From: Limnobacter thiooxidans
GTDB taxonomy: Bacteria; Pseudomonadota; Gammaproteobacteria; Burkholderiales; Burkholderiaceae_B
Direction: 5' to 3'
Assembly: GCF_036323495.1 (NCBI RefSeq)
Contig: NZ_AP028947.1
Location: forward strand, 2,542,001 to 2,606,000
DNA length: 64,000 bases
Part shown: in pieces, positions 33,775 through 42,468 of the stretch
Position numbering within the stretch: the stretch's first letter is position 1
Layout: the number at the start of each line of letters is the position of its first letter
Program-made: the position numbers and the translations under genes
The notes under the pieces: model-generated
Database searches by the model: none
What the model was told of the DNA's origin: nothing
What the model saw: the letters and a program-made list of their open reading frames with translations, nothing else

Positions 33775-35328
33775 ATGAATGAAACAGCCTTGAAACCCGG
33801 ATTTTTGTCACGCAGTGTCGGGCCACTGCACATCAACCTTGACAGGCAGCTCTACGGCGAAGGCCATGTTCAAAGCTTTCAGCTTAGCGAAGCCAACCAG
33901 AGTTTGTCGGCTTTCAATCAAAAGCTGTTTGAAGGTGGTGTGGTCAACCCGACCGAAAACCGCCCGGCAAGCCATTGGGCCTTGCGGTCAACTGCACACA
34001 CTGAACAAACCGGCCAATCCGCCCAGTTGATGATCAACGGGCGAGACGAATTGGTATTGGTCAGGCAAGTACAGAACCACATGGAAGCCTTTGTAGAGGA
34101 AGTACGCTCCGGGCGATACACAACGCCCGATGGTGTGCCCTACGAAAACCTGCTTCACCTGGGTATTGGCGGTTCCGACCTCGGGCCGCGCCTTCTCAAC
34201 GATGTATTTGCGAAGCTTGAACTCGCTGAAGCGCCTGCGCTGAATATACAGTTCGCTGCCAACGTGGACTTTCATGAAATGAAAGCGGCGCTGGCCGCCT
34301 TGAACCCGAAAACCACCTTGGTGGTGATTGCCAGCAAATCGTTTTCTACACGCGAAACACTGCACAACGCCCAACACATTTTCAAATGGCTGGATGCAGC
34401 CGGGCCGCAATACAGGGCAAAGGCACTGGTGGCAGCCACCTGCAAACCATCCAAGGCTGTCGAATTTGGCGTAGACCCGCAACGGGTTTTTGAATTCAGT
34501 GAAAGTGTGGGAGGACGATATTCACTGTGGGGCCCGGTGTCCATCGGTATTCGCATGGTGCACGGCAATGCCGCATTCAATGAACTGCTCAAAGGCGCCG
34601 CACTGATAGACCAGCATGTACGTGAGAGCGAGGCCTCGCAATGCATACCAACCCTGCTGGCCATGTCAGACCTTTACAACCTGGAACACGGGGTAGCATC
34701 GCTGATGCTAAGCCCCTACGATTCCCGTTTGTCCCTGCTGTCACCTTACCTGCAACAACTTTGGATGGAATCGCTGGGCAAAGGGGTTGATAAAAATGGC
34801 AAGGTTTTGAACAAGCCGGCCTGTCCTATTTTATGGGGCGACGTTGGCACCAACGGGCAACATGCATTTTTCCAGATGCTGCATCAAAGTCGGATTGCCA
34901 GTTCGGTGGAACTGATTGTCGTGGTGCACCCGAATCACGACGAAGTACAGTCTCACCAGGTGCTGTTGTCGCATGCACTTGCGCAATCCGAGGCTTTCTC
35001 CGTCGGTCGGCTCAACGCAGAAACAGAACTGAACAACCCTGAGATCAACTTCAGGTCTTGCCCCGGCAAACGGCCTGTGCAAATGGTTTTTCTGGACTCA
35101 CTCACGCCCTACTCACTCGGCGCGCTGCTGTGCATGTGGGAACATCGCACAGCTGCACTGGCCGCCTTGCAAAACATCAACCCCTTCGATCAATGGGGTG
35201 TGGAACTGGGCAAGGGTATTGCCGAGCAACTGGAGCAAAGTGTACCGCCAGGGCATGCCCCGGCGGAAAATCCGGTGACTGCCCATTTGATAGAGCATTT
35301 TCTCTATCAGGCAGGTACACGCGAATGA
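33775..35328 (+). CDS. pgi: Glucose-6-phosphate isomerase
   Basis: 517 residues. It interconverts glucose 6-phosphate and fructose 6-phosphate. SIS-type isomerase motifs: LHLGIGGSDLGPRLL, VVIASKSFSTRETL, SVGGRYSLWGPVSIG and the C-terminal substrate loop NINPFDQWGVELGK, which carries the conserved Lys. Slightly shorter than E. coli Pgi, which is normal. The stop is 7 bases before the SMP-30 gene, so they form an operon next to hexR, suggesting control of central sugar metabolism. Confidence 0.96.
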   Translation: MNETALKPGFLSRSVGPLHINLDRQLYGEGHVQSFQLSEANQSLSAFNQKLFEGGVVNPTENRPASHWALRSTAHTEQTGQSAQLMINGRDELVLVRQVQNHMEAFVEEVRSGRYTTPDGVPYENLLHLGIGGSDLGPRLLNDVFAKLELAEAPALNIQFAANVDFHEMKAALAALNPKTTLVVIASKSFSTRETLHNAQHIFKWLDAAGPQYRAKALVAATCKPSKAVEFGVDPQRVFEFSESVGGRYSLWGPVSIGIRMVHGNAAFNELLKGAALIDQHVRESEASQCIPTLLAMSDLYNLEHGVASLMLSPYDSRLSLLSPYLQQLWMESLGKGVDKNGKVLNKPACPILWGDVGTNGQHAFFQMLHQSRIASSVELIVVVHPNHDEVQSHQVLLSHALAQSEAFSVGRLNAETELNNPEINFRSCPGKRPVQMVFLDSLTPYSLGALLCMWEHRTAALAALQNINPFDQWGVELGKGIAEQLEQSVPPGHAPAENPVTAHLIEHFLYQAGTRE

Positions 35329-35335
35329 GCCCAGG

Positions 35336-36241
35336 ATGACCACCCACCAATTTGACATGAAATGGCAGGCGCTTGCCCTGCCAGCTTGTTCATTGGGAGA
35401 AAGCCCACGGTACGCCCATGGCGGCTGGATTTGGGTGGACATCAACCAGCGTAAGCTGTACAGGCTGAATCAGGCAGACCCATTCAAGGCAAAATCTGAG
35501 AACCTTCAAGTGTTGCACATGCCCGATGAAATTGGCTGTGTATTGCCCACGGCCAATCGCGACACGCTGATCGCATTGGGTCGACAAGGCGCATGGTTGC
35601 TTGAGCAGGGCGTGTTTACTCACAAACTGTCCAGTCCTTTTGATGCCACAAAACACCGATTCAACGATGGCCGCGCCGACCCGGCCGGGAGAATATGGAT
35701 TTCCACCTTGGTCGATGCAAGAACCCCTGCCACTGCGGCCCTCTACTGCATTGAATCGGGTCTTGCCCAACTCAAGATTCCTGACCTGATTGTGGGCAAT
35801 GGCCTGGCCTTTTCACCCCAAGGTACCTCGGCATTCCTGTGCGACACACGGCACAAATGCATTTGGCGATTCGACTTCGATTGCAGCACAGGCAACCTGA
35901 GCAACGCACGCACAATCAAGCATTACACCGAAGGCACAGCGCGGCCAGATGGTGCCTGCTTCGCGGACGATGGAAGCTACTGGGTCGCTATTCTGGAAGG
36001 CTACAGGCTTGAAAGGTTCTCCGAGCGAGGCGAGTTCATCGAGAGCATTTCGGTGCCACTGGCCAAACCGACCATGCCCTGCTTTGGTGGTGAACAGGGC
36101 AATATCTTGCTGGTCACTTCAGCACAAACCGATGACAAACTACCCAACAAGCCTGGTTTCGAAAACGCGAGCCTCATCGCCTGTGAAACCCGATTCAAAG
36201 GCCATGCAGAGGCGTTTGCGAATGCCAGACACCTGGGCTGA
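35336..36241 (+). CDS. SMP-30/gluconolactonase-family protein
   Basis: 301-residue six-bladed propeller of the SMP-30/Gnl/LRE family. Metal ligands are visible: Glu in LGESPRYAHGGWIWVDI, Asn in HRFNDGRADPAGRIW, Asn in IVGNGLAFSP and Asp in ARPDGACFADDGSYW. It probably hydrolyses a sugar lactone such as glucono-1,5-lactone. No signal peptide is seen. Coupled to pgi and convergent with hexR with 27 bases between. Confidence 0.88.
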   Translation: MTTHQFDMKWQALALPACSLGESPRYAHGGWIWVDINQRKLYRLNQADPFKAKSENLQVLHMPDEIGCVLPTANRDTLIALGRQGAWLLEQGVFTHKLSSPFDATKHRFNDGRADPAGRIWISTLVDARTPATAALYCIESGLAQLKIPDLIVGNGLAFSPQGTSAFLCDTRHKCIWRFDFDCSTGNLSNARTIKHYTEGTARPDGACFADDGSYWVAILEGYRLERFSERGEFIESISVPLAKPTMPCFGGEQGNILLVTSAQTDDKLPNKPGFENASLIACETRFKGHAEAFANARHLG

Positions 36242-36268
36242 AAAACATCAAACCAGCTTCTACCAAGA

Positions 36269-37123
36269 CTACTTGCTGTAACGGGTATCAATCAGGTTCT
36301 TCTTCAAGCGCGCCATTTTTTTCTGCACCGCACCACCCAGTTCAAGAGCCACCTGCGTGGCCAGCACATCCACAATACACAAGTGCAAAAGGCGCGAGAC
36401 CATGGGGCTGTACTGTTCATAGAACTCTCCGTGGTCAGCGGGTATGTGCACCTGAACCTGTTCCGCCAGTGGCGATCCCGATGCGGTAATGGCAATGGTG
36501 GCTGCACCCGCTTCACGCGCAATGCGGGTGGCATCCAGCAAGTCCTGGCTACGACCTGAGTTGGAAATGATGAGCAGGCAATCGGCTTTACCCATCATTG
36601 ACGCTGCCATGATCTGCAAATGTCCATCCGAATAGGCGTGCGCTGAACAACCCATGCGGAAAAACTTGTGTTCTGCATCCTGCGCCACAAAGCCAGAGTT
36701 ACCGACGCCATAAAAAATCAGGCGTCCGTTTTTCGCAATGGCGTTGCAAATCAACCGTGCGGCTTTGTCGATGGGTTTGGCTGGTGCCGTGTTGCGAAAG
36801 GTTCGAAGGGTGTGAATGGCGTTGTCGAGTACCTTTTGAATCAACACCTCTCCGGTGTCGCCAGCGTGAACAGACTGGTGTACAAACGGTACCCCCTCAC
36901 TCAAACTGGCAGCCAGTTTCAGCTTGAAATCGCTCAAACCCTCGTAGCCCAGAGTTCTGCAAAACCGAACCACAGACGGGCTGCTGACACCTGCGCGCGC
37001 AGCCAGTTCTGTTACCGGCATTTTTTGAAAGGCACTGGGGTCTTGCAGGACCAGTTGGGCAACAGCCTGCTCTGCACCAGAAAACTGCGCCAGTTCCATT
37101 CGGATTCGATCAAGTAGATTCAT
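36269..37123 (-). CDS. hexR: HexR-like RpiR/MurR-family regulator
   Basis: 284 residues. The N-terminal RpiR helix-turn-helix is MPVTELAARAGVSSPSVVRF, followed by CRTLGYEGLSDFKLKLA. The C-terminal SIS domain has YGVGNSGFVAQDAEHKFFRMG and ISNSGRSQDLLDA, where 2-keto-3-deoxy-6-phosphogluconate binds in known HexR. HexR represses Entner-Doudoroff and glycolytic genes in proteobacteria. A near-perfect HexR box lies 24 bases upstream of its start, consistent with autoregulation. Converges with the pgi operon. Confidence 0.9.
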   Translation of the reverse strand: MNLLDRIRMELAQFSGAEQAVAQLVLQDPSAFQKMPVTELAARAGVSSPSVVRFCRTLGYEGLSDFKLKLAASLSEGVPFVHQSVHAGDTGEVLIQKVLDNAIHTLRTFRNTAPAKPIDKAARLICNAIAKNGRLIFYGVGNSGFVAQDAEHKFFRMGCSAHAYSDGHLQIMAASMMGKADCLLIISNSGRSQDLLDATRIAREAGAATIAITASGSPLAEQVQVHIPADHGEFYEQYSPMVSRLLHLCIVDVLATQVALELGGAVQKKMARLKKNLIDTRYSK

Positions 37124-37146
37124 GTGGTCAGCGAGTCAAAAACAGA

Positions 37147-37161
37147 AGTAATTAAATTACA
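37147..37161. promoter_or_regulatory. HexR operator
   Basis: AGTAATTAAATTACA matches the published HexR palindrome TGTAATTAAATTACA at 14 of 15 positions. It lies between hexR and modC, 24 bases from the hexR start. Confidence 0.75.
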
Positions 37162-37221
37162 TTGTACTGTTGATTCGTGACACAGAAAGCGCGATAGTCG
37201 CGAGGGCAATTACACGGTGAA

Positions 37222-38355
37222 TCAGTGTTTTTTGGGCATGATGTGAATCAGGCCCAAATCCATTTCGACCATGCACGATTCACCCTTCTTCAAGCCCAAG
37301 CGCTGCGGACCAGACACTGCCATTTTCAGGATTTCAAACGGAGGCATGGTCATGCTCAGGTCGATCAGGCTGAGCTCGCCGAGGTCACGATGACTCTCCA
37401 CTGTCACAGGCAGCGCCATGAAACCATGGCGTGGCGCTGAATAATCAGCAGACTTCAAGGCAAGGCCGTCGGCATGTACCACCCAGTTGACTGGGTAATC
37501 TTCGGGAATTTTGCCTTTGTCATTCACCAGCAGTGCCATGCTATTGCCTGAATTTGCATGCTGTACATCCAGCGAACGGGTCCATTGCAACACGCCGCAA
37601 CCTGCCGTGCCTGAAGGGCCTTTCCACACCCCGTGAAACCGGTTTTGTATGCCCACCAGGTCGGCCACACGGGAATTGCGCGGCCTGCGGTGCACTTCAA
37701 AAGCAGGGCCTTCCTGCAACACGCAGCCTTGATCAAGCACAACAAGTTTGTCGCACAGCATGCGTGCTTCGTTCAGGTCATGGGTCACCAGCACAATCGG
37801 AATATTCAGGTCTGCGCGCAATTCCGCCAACAGGCGATACAGGCTTTCCCGGTTCATCTGGTCAATGGCTGAAAAAGGCTCATCGAGCAACAACAACTGG
37901 GGTTCACGCGCCAACGCACGCGCCAAAGCAACACGCTGCTGTTGCCCGCCCGACAATTCAGCCGGCCGCCGCATGGCCTCGCCTGCGGTCAGTCGCACGC
38001 GCTTCAGCCACTGTACCGCTTCAGCAAGTTGCCTCCCCTTGGGCACATGTTGCAAAGCCAGCGCCACGTTGGCTGCGGCACTGAGGTGCGGCATCAAGGC
38101 GTAATTCTGAAACACAAGGCCCACCCGCCGTTGCTGCGGCGTTTGAAAAATGCCCTGATCCGTGTCCAGCCACAGTTGCCCGCCCACCTCAATTCGACCC
38201 CAGGCAGGTTTCATCAAACCTGCCAACAGCCGCAGGATGGACGACTTGCCTGCACCGGAAGGTCCCACCAGGGCCAGCAACTGCCCGGCTTCGCAACCGA
38301 ACCTGCCTTGCAGGGCCATCGGCTTGTGTTGTTCGAATTCGAAAATCAACGCCAT
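37222..38355 (-). CDS. modC: Molybdate ABC transporter ATP-binding protein
   Basis: 377 residues. Walker A GPSGAGKSS (about residues 32-40), ABC signature LSGGQQQRVALARAL, Walker B LLLLDEPFSAID and H-loop VTHDLNEA. A C-terminal extension (about 235-377) corresponds to a regulatory MOP-like region. It overlaps modB by 10 bases. Substrate is inferred from the family; a tungstate or sulfate role cannot be excluded. Last gene of a six-gene run. Confidence 0.88.
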   Translation of the reverse strand: MALIFEFEQHKPMALQGRFGCEAGQLLALVGPSGAGKSSILRLLAGLMKPAWGRIEVGGQLWLDTDQGIFQTPQQRRVGLVFQNYALMPHLSAAANVALALQHVPKGRQLAEAVQWLKRVRLTAGEAMRRPAELSGGQQQRVALARALAREPQLLLLDEPFSAIDQMNRESLYRLLAELRADLNIPIVLVTHDLNEARMLCDKLVVLDQGCVLQEGPAFEVHRRPRNSRVADLVGIQNRFHGVWKGPSGTAGCGVLQWTRSLDVQHANSGNSMALLVNDKGKIPEDYPVNWVVHADGLALKSADYSAPRHGFMALPVTVESHRDLGELSLIDLSMTMPPFEILKMAVSGPQRLGLKKGESCMVEMDLGLIHIMPKKH

Positions 38356-39026
38356 GTGAATCGCCGAGCACGGTTATTTCTGCCGGACAAAAGCAGCGAC
38401 AAAGCCACCGCCACCAGTGAAAAAATCAACAGGGCCAGCGACATGGTGTTGGCCGCCTGCAAATCAAAACTTTGAACACTGTCGTAAATTGAAATCGCCA
38501 GGGTGCGGGTTTCGCCGGGAATGCTGCCACCGATCATCAAAACCACGCCAAACTCGCCCAAGGTGTGCACAAAAGTCAGCACCATTGCAGACAGAATACC
38601 GGGCCAGGCCAGGGGCAGTTCCACCTTCAGAAAAATTGCCCATGTGCTCAAGCCACTGACCTGCGCGGCTTCATTCAGGTTGTGGGGAATGGATTCGAAA
38701 GCGCGCTGTATGGGCTGAAACATGAATGGCACGTTGAACAGCACCGAGGCCAGCAACAGGCCTGCAAAATTGAAGGTCAGTGACACGCCAAACGTGTTTT
38801 GCAAATACTGCCCCACCGGTGACCCTCCGCCCAAGGCCACCAGCAGGTAATAACCCATGACGGTGGGGGGCAACACCAGCGGCAAGAGAATGACGGCCTC
38901 CAGCCAGGCCCGCCCACGGAACGACGTACGCGCCAACCATCTGCCAACGATCAGGCCCAAGGGCAAAAGCACTGCAAGCGTACCAAGCGCCAGTTGAATT
39001 GACAGGAAAAAGGCGGACCAATCCAT
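38346..39026 (-). CDS. modB: Molybdate ABC transporter permease
   Basis: 226 residues with five or six membrane helices and the EAA loop region EAAQVSGLSTWAIFLKVELP followed by LAWPGILSAMVLTFVHTLGEFG, the ModB signature. It forms the inner-membrane channel for molybdate with ModC. The periplasmic binding protein ModA is not encoded upstream, where arsH sits 5 bases away, nor anywhere in the window. Confidence 0.9.
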   Translation of the reverse strand: MDWSAFFLSIQLALGTLAVLLPLGLIVGRWLARTSFRGRAWLEAVILLPLVLPPTVMGYYLLVALGGGSPVGQYLQNTFGVSLTFNFAGLLLASVLFNVPFMFQPIQRAFESIPHNLNEAAQVSGLSTWAIFLKVELPLAWPGILSAMVLTFVHTLGEFGVVLMIGGSIPGETRTLAISIYDSVQSFDLQAANTMSLALLIFSLVAVALSLLLSGRNNRARRFTWR

Positions 39027-39031
39027 GGCTG

Positions 39032-39742
39032 TTAAATGCTGCGTTGATTCACGCGTTTGGACAATTCTTCGGCAGACTCCACCCGTTCGGAATATCGGTC
39101 CACCAAGTGCTGTGCGTGCCCTCGGGTCAGGAAGGTGAAGCGCATCAGTTCCTCCATCACATCCACCAGTCGGTTGTAATACGCCGATGGCTTCATTCGG
39201 TTGTTGTCATCAAACTCCATGAAGGCTTTGGCAATGGATGACTGATTGGGAATTGTGATCATGCGCATCCAGCGGCCCAGCACCCGCAACTGGTTCACCA
39301 CGTTGAAGGATTGCGAACCTCCACACACCTGCATCACAGCCAGTGTTTTGCCTTGCGTGGGCCGCTTGGCCCCGCCACTCAAGGGCAGCCAGTCGATCTG
39401 GGTTTTCATGACACCAGTCATGGCGCCGTGCCGCTCAGGTGAGCTCCAGACCTGCCCTTCTGACCAATCGGCCAGTTCTCTCAGTTCCAGCACTTTGGGG
39501 TGTTGCTCGTTGGCTTCATCCACCAGGGGCAAACCTTCCGGGTTGAAAAACTTCACCTCGGCACCCATGAAAGTCAGCAGGCGGCCCGCTTCTTCGGCAG
39601 CCAACCGGCTGAATGAACGCGCCCGCAATGAGCCATACAGAATCAGGATCCGGGGTGCATGGGGCAAGGTGTCGCCCAGCAAAACCCGGTCAGGTTGCTT
39701 GAAACAGTTCAGGTCCAGGTTGGGCAGATCGCTCGCATTCAT
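39032..39742 (-). CDS. arsH: ArsH-type NADPH-dependent FMN reductase
   Basis: 236 residues. Flavodoxin-like fold with the FMN phosphate loop [20 protein letters not shown] and the ArsH-specific stretch [20 protein letters not shown]. ArsH reduces quinones and azo dyes and oxidises trivalent organoarsenicals; it usually lies in ars operons, but no arsR, arsB or arsC is present here. Its neighbours are YqaA and ModB. The ATG at 39742 has AAGGA ten bases upstream. Confidence 0.92.
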   Translation of the reverse strand: MNASDLPNLDLNCFKQPDRVLLGDTLPHAPRILILYGSLRARSFSRLAAEEAGRLLTFMGAEVKFFNPEGLPLVDEANEQHPKVLELRELADWSEGQVWSSPERHGAMTGVMKTQIDWLPLSGGAKRPTQGKTLAVMQVCGGSQSFNVVNQLRVLGRWMRMITIPNQSSIAKAFMEFDDNNRMKPSAYYNRLVDVMEELMRFTFLTRGHAQHLVDRYSERVESAEELSKRVNQRSI

Positions 39743-39763
39743 GACACTCAATTCCTTGCAGAT

Positions 39764-40195
39764 TTAAAACCAGGCCACCGACATTTCAGAAAAATAAATC
39801 ACGATGACATAACGGATTGTTTTGCCGATACCCACCAGCAGAAGAAACAACCACAGATTAACCCGCATGATACCTGCCACCAGGGTAAGCGGATCTCCTA
39901 TTACCGGCATCCAGGCCAGCAGCAGGCTCCACACCCCGTAGCGCTGAAACCAGCCCTGCATTTTTTCAATTTGTTCAGGTTTGAAGTAAAACCATTTTTT
40001 ATGCTGGAAATGCAGCAGGTAGCGGCCAAGCACCCAATTGACAACCGAGCCCAGGGTATTGCCCACTGCAGCCACAGCCAGCAAAAGCCCGGCGGGCTCG
40101 CCAGCGCGGATCATGGCGAACATCACCACTTCCGAGTAGAGCGGCAAAATGGTGGCTGCCAGAAAGGCAGAAGCGAACAGCAGGGTATACGACAT
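39764..40195 (-). CDS. YqaA-family membrane protein (SNARE-associated/DedA-like)
   Basis: 143 residues with four membrane segments. Typical family motifs are LPLYSEVVMFAMI, AAVGNTLGSVVNWVLGRYL and LAWMPVIGDPLTLVAGIMR. Related DedA proteins are lipid flippases or maintain membrane potential; YqaA itself is uncharacterised. It is packed 3 bases after the C26 hydrolase gene and 21 bases before arsH. Confidence 0.88.
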   Translation of the reverse strand: MSYTLLFASAFLAATILPLYSEVVMFAMIRAGEPAGLLLAVAAVGNTLGSVVNWVLGRYLLHFQHKKWFYFKPEQIEKMQGWFQRYGVWSLLLAWMPVIGDPLTLVAGIMRVNLWLFLLLVGIGKTIRYVIVIYFSEMSVAWF

Positions 40196-40198
40196 GAA

Positions 40199-40906
40199 TC
40201 ATCCGGTTGGGGATTGGTGCCTGCATTGTTGCACAAGCCATTTGAAGAGGCGTCGGTGCTGCGGGCGATACAAGAGATATTCCGGATGCCACTGCACACC
40301 AAGCCACTTGAGAGAACCTTCCTCGGGTTCGATGCCTTGCACAAACCCGTCCAGGTCACGAGCCACAATGCGTACACCGGTGCCCAACTGATCCACGGCC
40401 TGGTGGTGCAGGCTGTTGATCCGCAGTCGACTGGCCTTCAAGACACAGGCCAAACTGCTGTTGGCACGCAGTGCAGCCATTTTTCGGGGCAGCACAGTGC
40501 CCCGGTTGGAAGTCAGCTTGCGCTGGGCGCGAATGTCCTGGTGCAAGCTGCCACCCAGGCTGACATTGATTAACTGGGTACCCCTGCAAATACCCAACAT
40601 GGGCAAGTTGTGTTTCAAGGCCCAGGCTATGTGGGCTTGCTCCAGTGCATCGCGCGCAGGGTCATAGTGGGCTTTCGGCACTTCTTCTTCGCCATACAGC
40701 GAGGGGTGAATGTCATCGCCACCGCTCACAATCAACGCGTCAATTTGTGCCATGGGCCACAGGTGTTTGACACTGATGCGGCGTGCCTGCCCACCGGCCA
40801 GCCACACGGCCAGGCGAATACAGAACCACGAGGGGGACCACCACTTGGCGTTGCCGGTTACACCGACAACAATTCGGCGTGAATTTGCGCCAGTTCGGTG
40901 TGCCAA
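40199..40906 (-). CDS. Class I glutamine-amidotransferase-like hydrolase (peptidase C26)
   Basis: 235 residues. Nucleophile Cys in LGICRGTQLIN, oxyanion region VSGGDDIHPSLYG, and His/Glu in GVQWHPEY complete a Cys-His-Glu triad as in gamma-glutamyl-GABA hydrolase PuuD. The start codon appears to be TTG at 40906, giving a 49-base overlap with the end of the amidoligase gene, so the two are translationally coupled. With an amidoligase partner it most likely cleaves or trims a gamma-glutamyl or amide bond made by that enzyme, or supplies ammonia. Confidence 0.85.
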   Translation of the reverse strand: MAHRTGANSRRIVVGVTGNAKWWSPSWFCIRLAVWLAGGQARRISVKHLWPMAQIDALIVSGGDDIHPSLYGEEEVPKAHYDPARDALEQAHIAWALKHNLPMLGICRGTQLINVSLGGSLHQDIRAQRKLTSNRGTVLPRKMAALRANSSLACVLKASRLRINSLHHQAVDQLGTGVRIVARDLDGFVQGIEPEEGSLKWLGVQWHPEYLLYRPQHRRLFKWLVQQCRHQSPTG

Positions 40907-41862
40907 GGTTCCTCCTGCAAATTGATCAGATTCTGTTCATAGCTCGCCCATTGCGCGCACATGGATTCAAGCACAGCCGGGGCTGCCGCCAGGTACTCGA
41001 CCACGCACCAGATGTTCCAGCTTTCGGCAAGCCCCCAGTCTGGCTGTTCAATTTCGCAGTTGGGCAAGCGGTAGTGGAAGGTGGGGCGCGCATTCACGCG
41101 TTCATCACGAACTGCAGCCAGCACACGCTCGGGGTCCATGTGCTTGAACAGCGGCAACAGGTCAAGGCCCCGGTTTCGGGTGGGGTTGTGCGCCAGGTAA
41201 TCGTCCATGATTTGTTGCACGGGGGTGTCGGGGGTGTAGCCCATCACTGTATGCATATACCGCTTGGGGTATGGATCAATGTAAGGGGTCAGGCGGCGCA
41301 ATGTATCTACCCGGTGGGCTTTGACCAACCAATTCTGGGCCACACAATAGGCCTTCAGGTAAGGCACCAGGGTTTTGGAATCGAAATCTGGCAATTCAGT
41401 GTTGATGTGAAGGCCAAATGCGTAGATCAGTGAATCGGACGTACCCAGGGCACCCGCATCGCGCAAGGCATTGACCATGGGGTCGAGTGTGGCAAGCTGA
41501 TTCGCAGGCACCGGTGGACACACCACTTCAAGCGGCACAATTTGACGGGCCACATCAGTGAGCAGGCCGATGATGGCATCTTCAGTGGCGCTTTCAGCAC
41601 CATGCTCTTCTTCAAGTCGGCGACGCGCCAGGGTTTTGGCAAATTGCCAGTCCAGTTCAATCTTGAAATCGCCCCAGTCCGGGTGTTTCACCTTGCATTC
41701 GGCCTGCGTGTCCTCTTCGACAGATCCCCGCACCGCTTGCGCAAGCACAGTGGCTGCTGTTTTCAGGTCAAGCCCTGCAAACTCAAGTTCAAACCCGACA
41801 CGGCGTACCTGCCCTTTGGCATTTTTCAAACAAGCAGGTTTGGCATATTTGTTGTGCATCAT
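40858..41862 (-). CDS. Amidoligase-family protein
   Basis: 334 residues. Matches the COOH-NH2 ligase (amidoligase, PF12224) pattern: an opening strand with Arg/Glu pairs VRRVGFELEFAGLDL, IELDWQFAKTL, FGLHINTELPDF, and later RPTFHYRLPNC. The family, related to glutamine synthetase and gamma-glutamylcysteine ligase, is predicted to join a carboxylate to an amine using ATP, and comparative genomics has linked it to class I amidotransferases, as here. The product is unknown. The ATG at 41862 follows GGAA; an upstream GTG at 41925 would read through a terminator stem. First gene of a six-gene run ending in modC. Confidence 0.85.
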   Translation of the reverse strand: MMHNKYAKPACLKNAKGQVRRVGFELEFAGLDLKTAATVLAQAVRGSVEEDTQAECKVKHPDWGDFKIELDWQFAKTLARRRLEEEHGAESATEDAIIGLLTDVARQIVPLEVVCPPVPANQLATLDPMVNALRDAGALGTSDSLIYAFGLHINTELPDFDSKTLVPYLKAYCVAQNWLVKAHRVDTLRRLTPYIDPYPKRYMHTVMGYTPDTPVQQIMDDYLAHNPTRNRGLDLLPLFKHMDPERVLAAVRDERVNARPTFHYRLPNCEIEQPDWGLAESWNIWCVVEYLAAAPAVLESMCAQWASYEQNLINLQEEPWHTELAQIHAELLSV

Positions 41863-41871
41863 CAGTTCCAG

Positions 41872-41907
41872 AAAAAAAGCGGCAGGCTTGCCGGGAAGCC
41901 CACCGCT
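41872..41907 (-). terminator. Intrinsic terminator after ohr
   Basis: Minus strand: AGCGGTGGGCTT pairs with AAGCCTGCCGCT (two wobble pairs), followed by TTTTTTT. It ends the ohr transcript and lies just before the amidoligase start. Confidence 0.8.
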
Positions 41908-41934
41908 TTCAGACGGCCCGATCACTGTGGGTAC

Positions 41935-42357
41935 TTACACCACAGTCAACTTTACATCGACATTGTTACGGGTTGCGTTGGAGTAAGGGCAAACCTGGTG
42001 GGCCTTTTCTACCAGCGCATTGGCTTCTGCCTTGTCCATGCCATCCAGTTTGATGGACATGTCCACGGTGATGGCGAAGCCAACACCCTTGGGGTTGCCA
42101 CCAATGCCCACTGTGGCAGTGATTTCCGGCTCGGAAGGCAACTTGATTTTGTCTTGACCGGCAACAAACTTGATAGCGCCGATAAAACAGGCTGAATAAC
42201 CTGCGGCAAACAGTTGCTCGGGGTTGGTGCCCTCGCCGCCTGCTCCACCGAGTTCTTTCGGCGTGCTGAGTTGCACTTTCAAACGCCCGTCTTCCGTGGC
42301 GGATCCGCCTTCACGACCGCCTGTTGATGTGGCTTTGGTGGAATAAACGATGTCCAT
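41935..42357 (-). CDS. ohr: Organic hydroperoxide resistance protein Ohr
   Basis: 140 residues, OsmC/Ohr fold. It reduces organic hydroperoxides using two cysteines, visible in AAGYSACFIGAIK and HQVCPYSNATRNN, with the conserved GREG.S motif for the active-site Arg near the N-terminus. The ATG at 42357 is preceded by AGGAG. It lies downstream of ohrR on the same strand; repeated boxes lie in the 111-base gap. Confidence 0.94.
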   Translation of the reverse strand: MDIVYSTKATSTGGREGGSATEDGRLKVQLSTPKELGGAGGEGTNPEQLFAAGYSACFIGAIKFVAGQDKIKLPSEPEITATVGIGGNPKGVGFAITVDMSIKLDGMDKAEANALVEKAHQVCPYSNATRNNVDVKLTVV

Positions 42358-42387
42358 ATTGTTCTCCTGAATTGAGTGCTTCATTGA

Positions 42388-42460
42388 TTATCGCAGTAAC
42401 TATCTGGATGGACTGCCACTGCGAATAAGGGTTCTACCCGCAAATGTTATCGCACTAACT
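42388..42460. promoter_or_regulatory. Two copies of a candidate OhrR box
   Basis: TTATCGCAGTAACT at 42388-42401 and TTATCGCACTAACT at 42447-42460 differ at one base. Each is embedded in an inverted GTTA/TAAC or TTA/TAA pair. They sit directly upstream of ohr and just after the ohrR stop, a likely site for OhrR repression. Confidence 0.55.
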
Positions 42461-42468
42461 GATTAAGC

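Noticed and set aside
39032..39742. Arsenic resistance operon
   Set aside because: Only arsH is present; arsR, arsB, acr3 and arsC are absent and the neighbours are amidoligase and modB.
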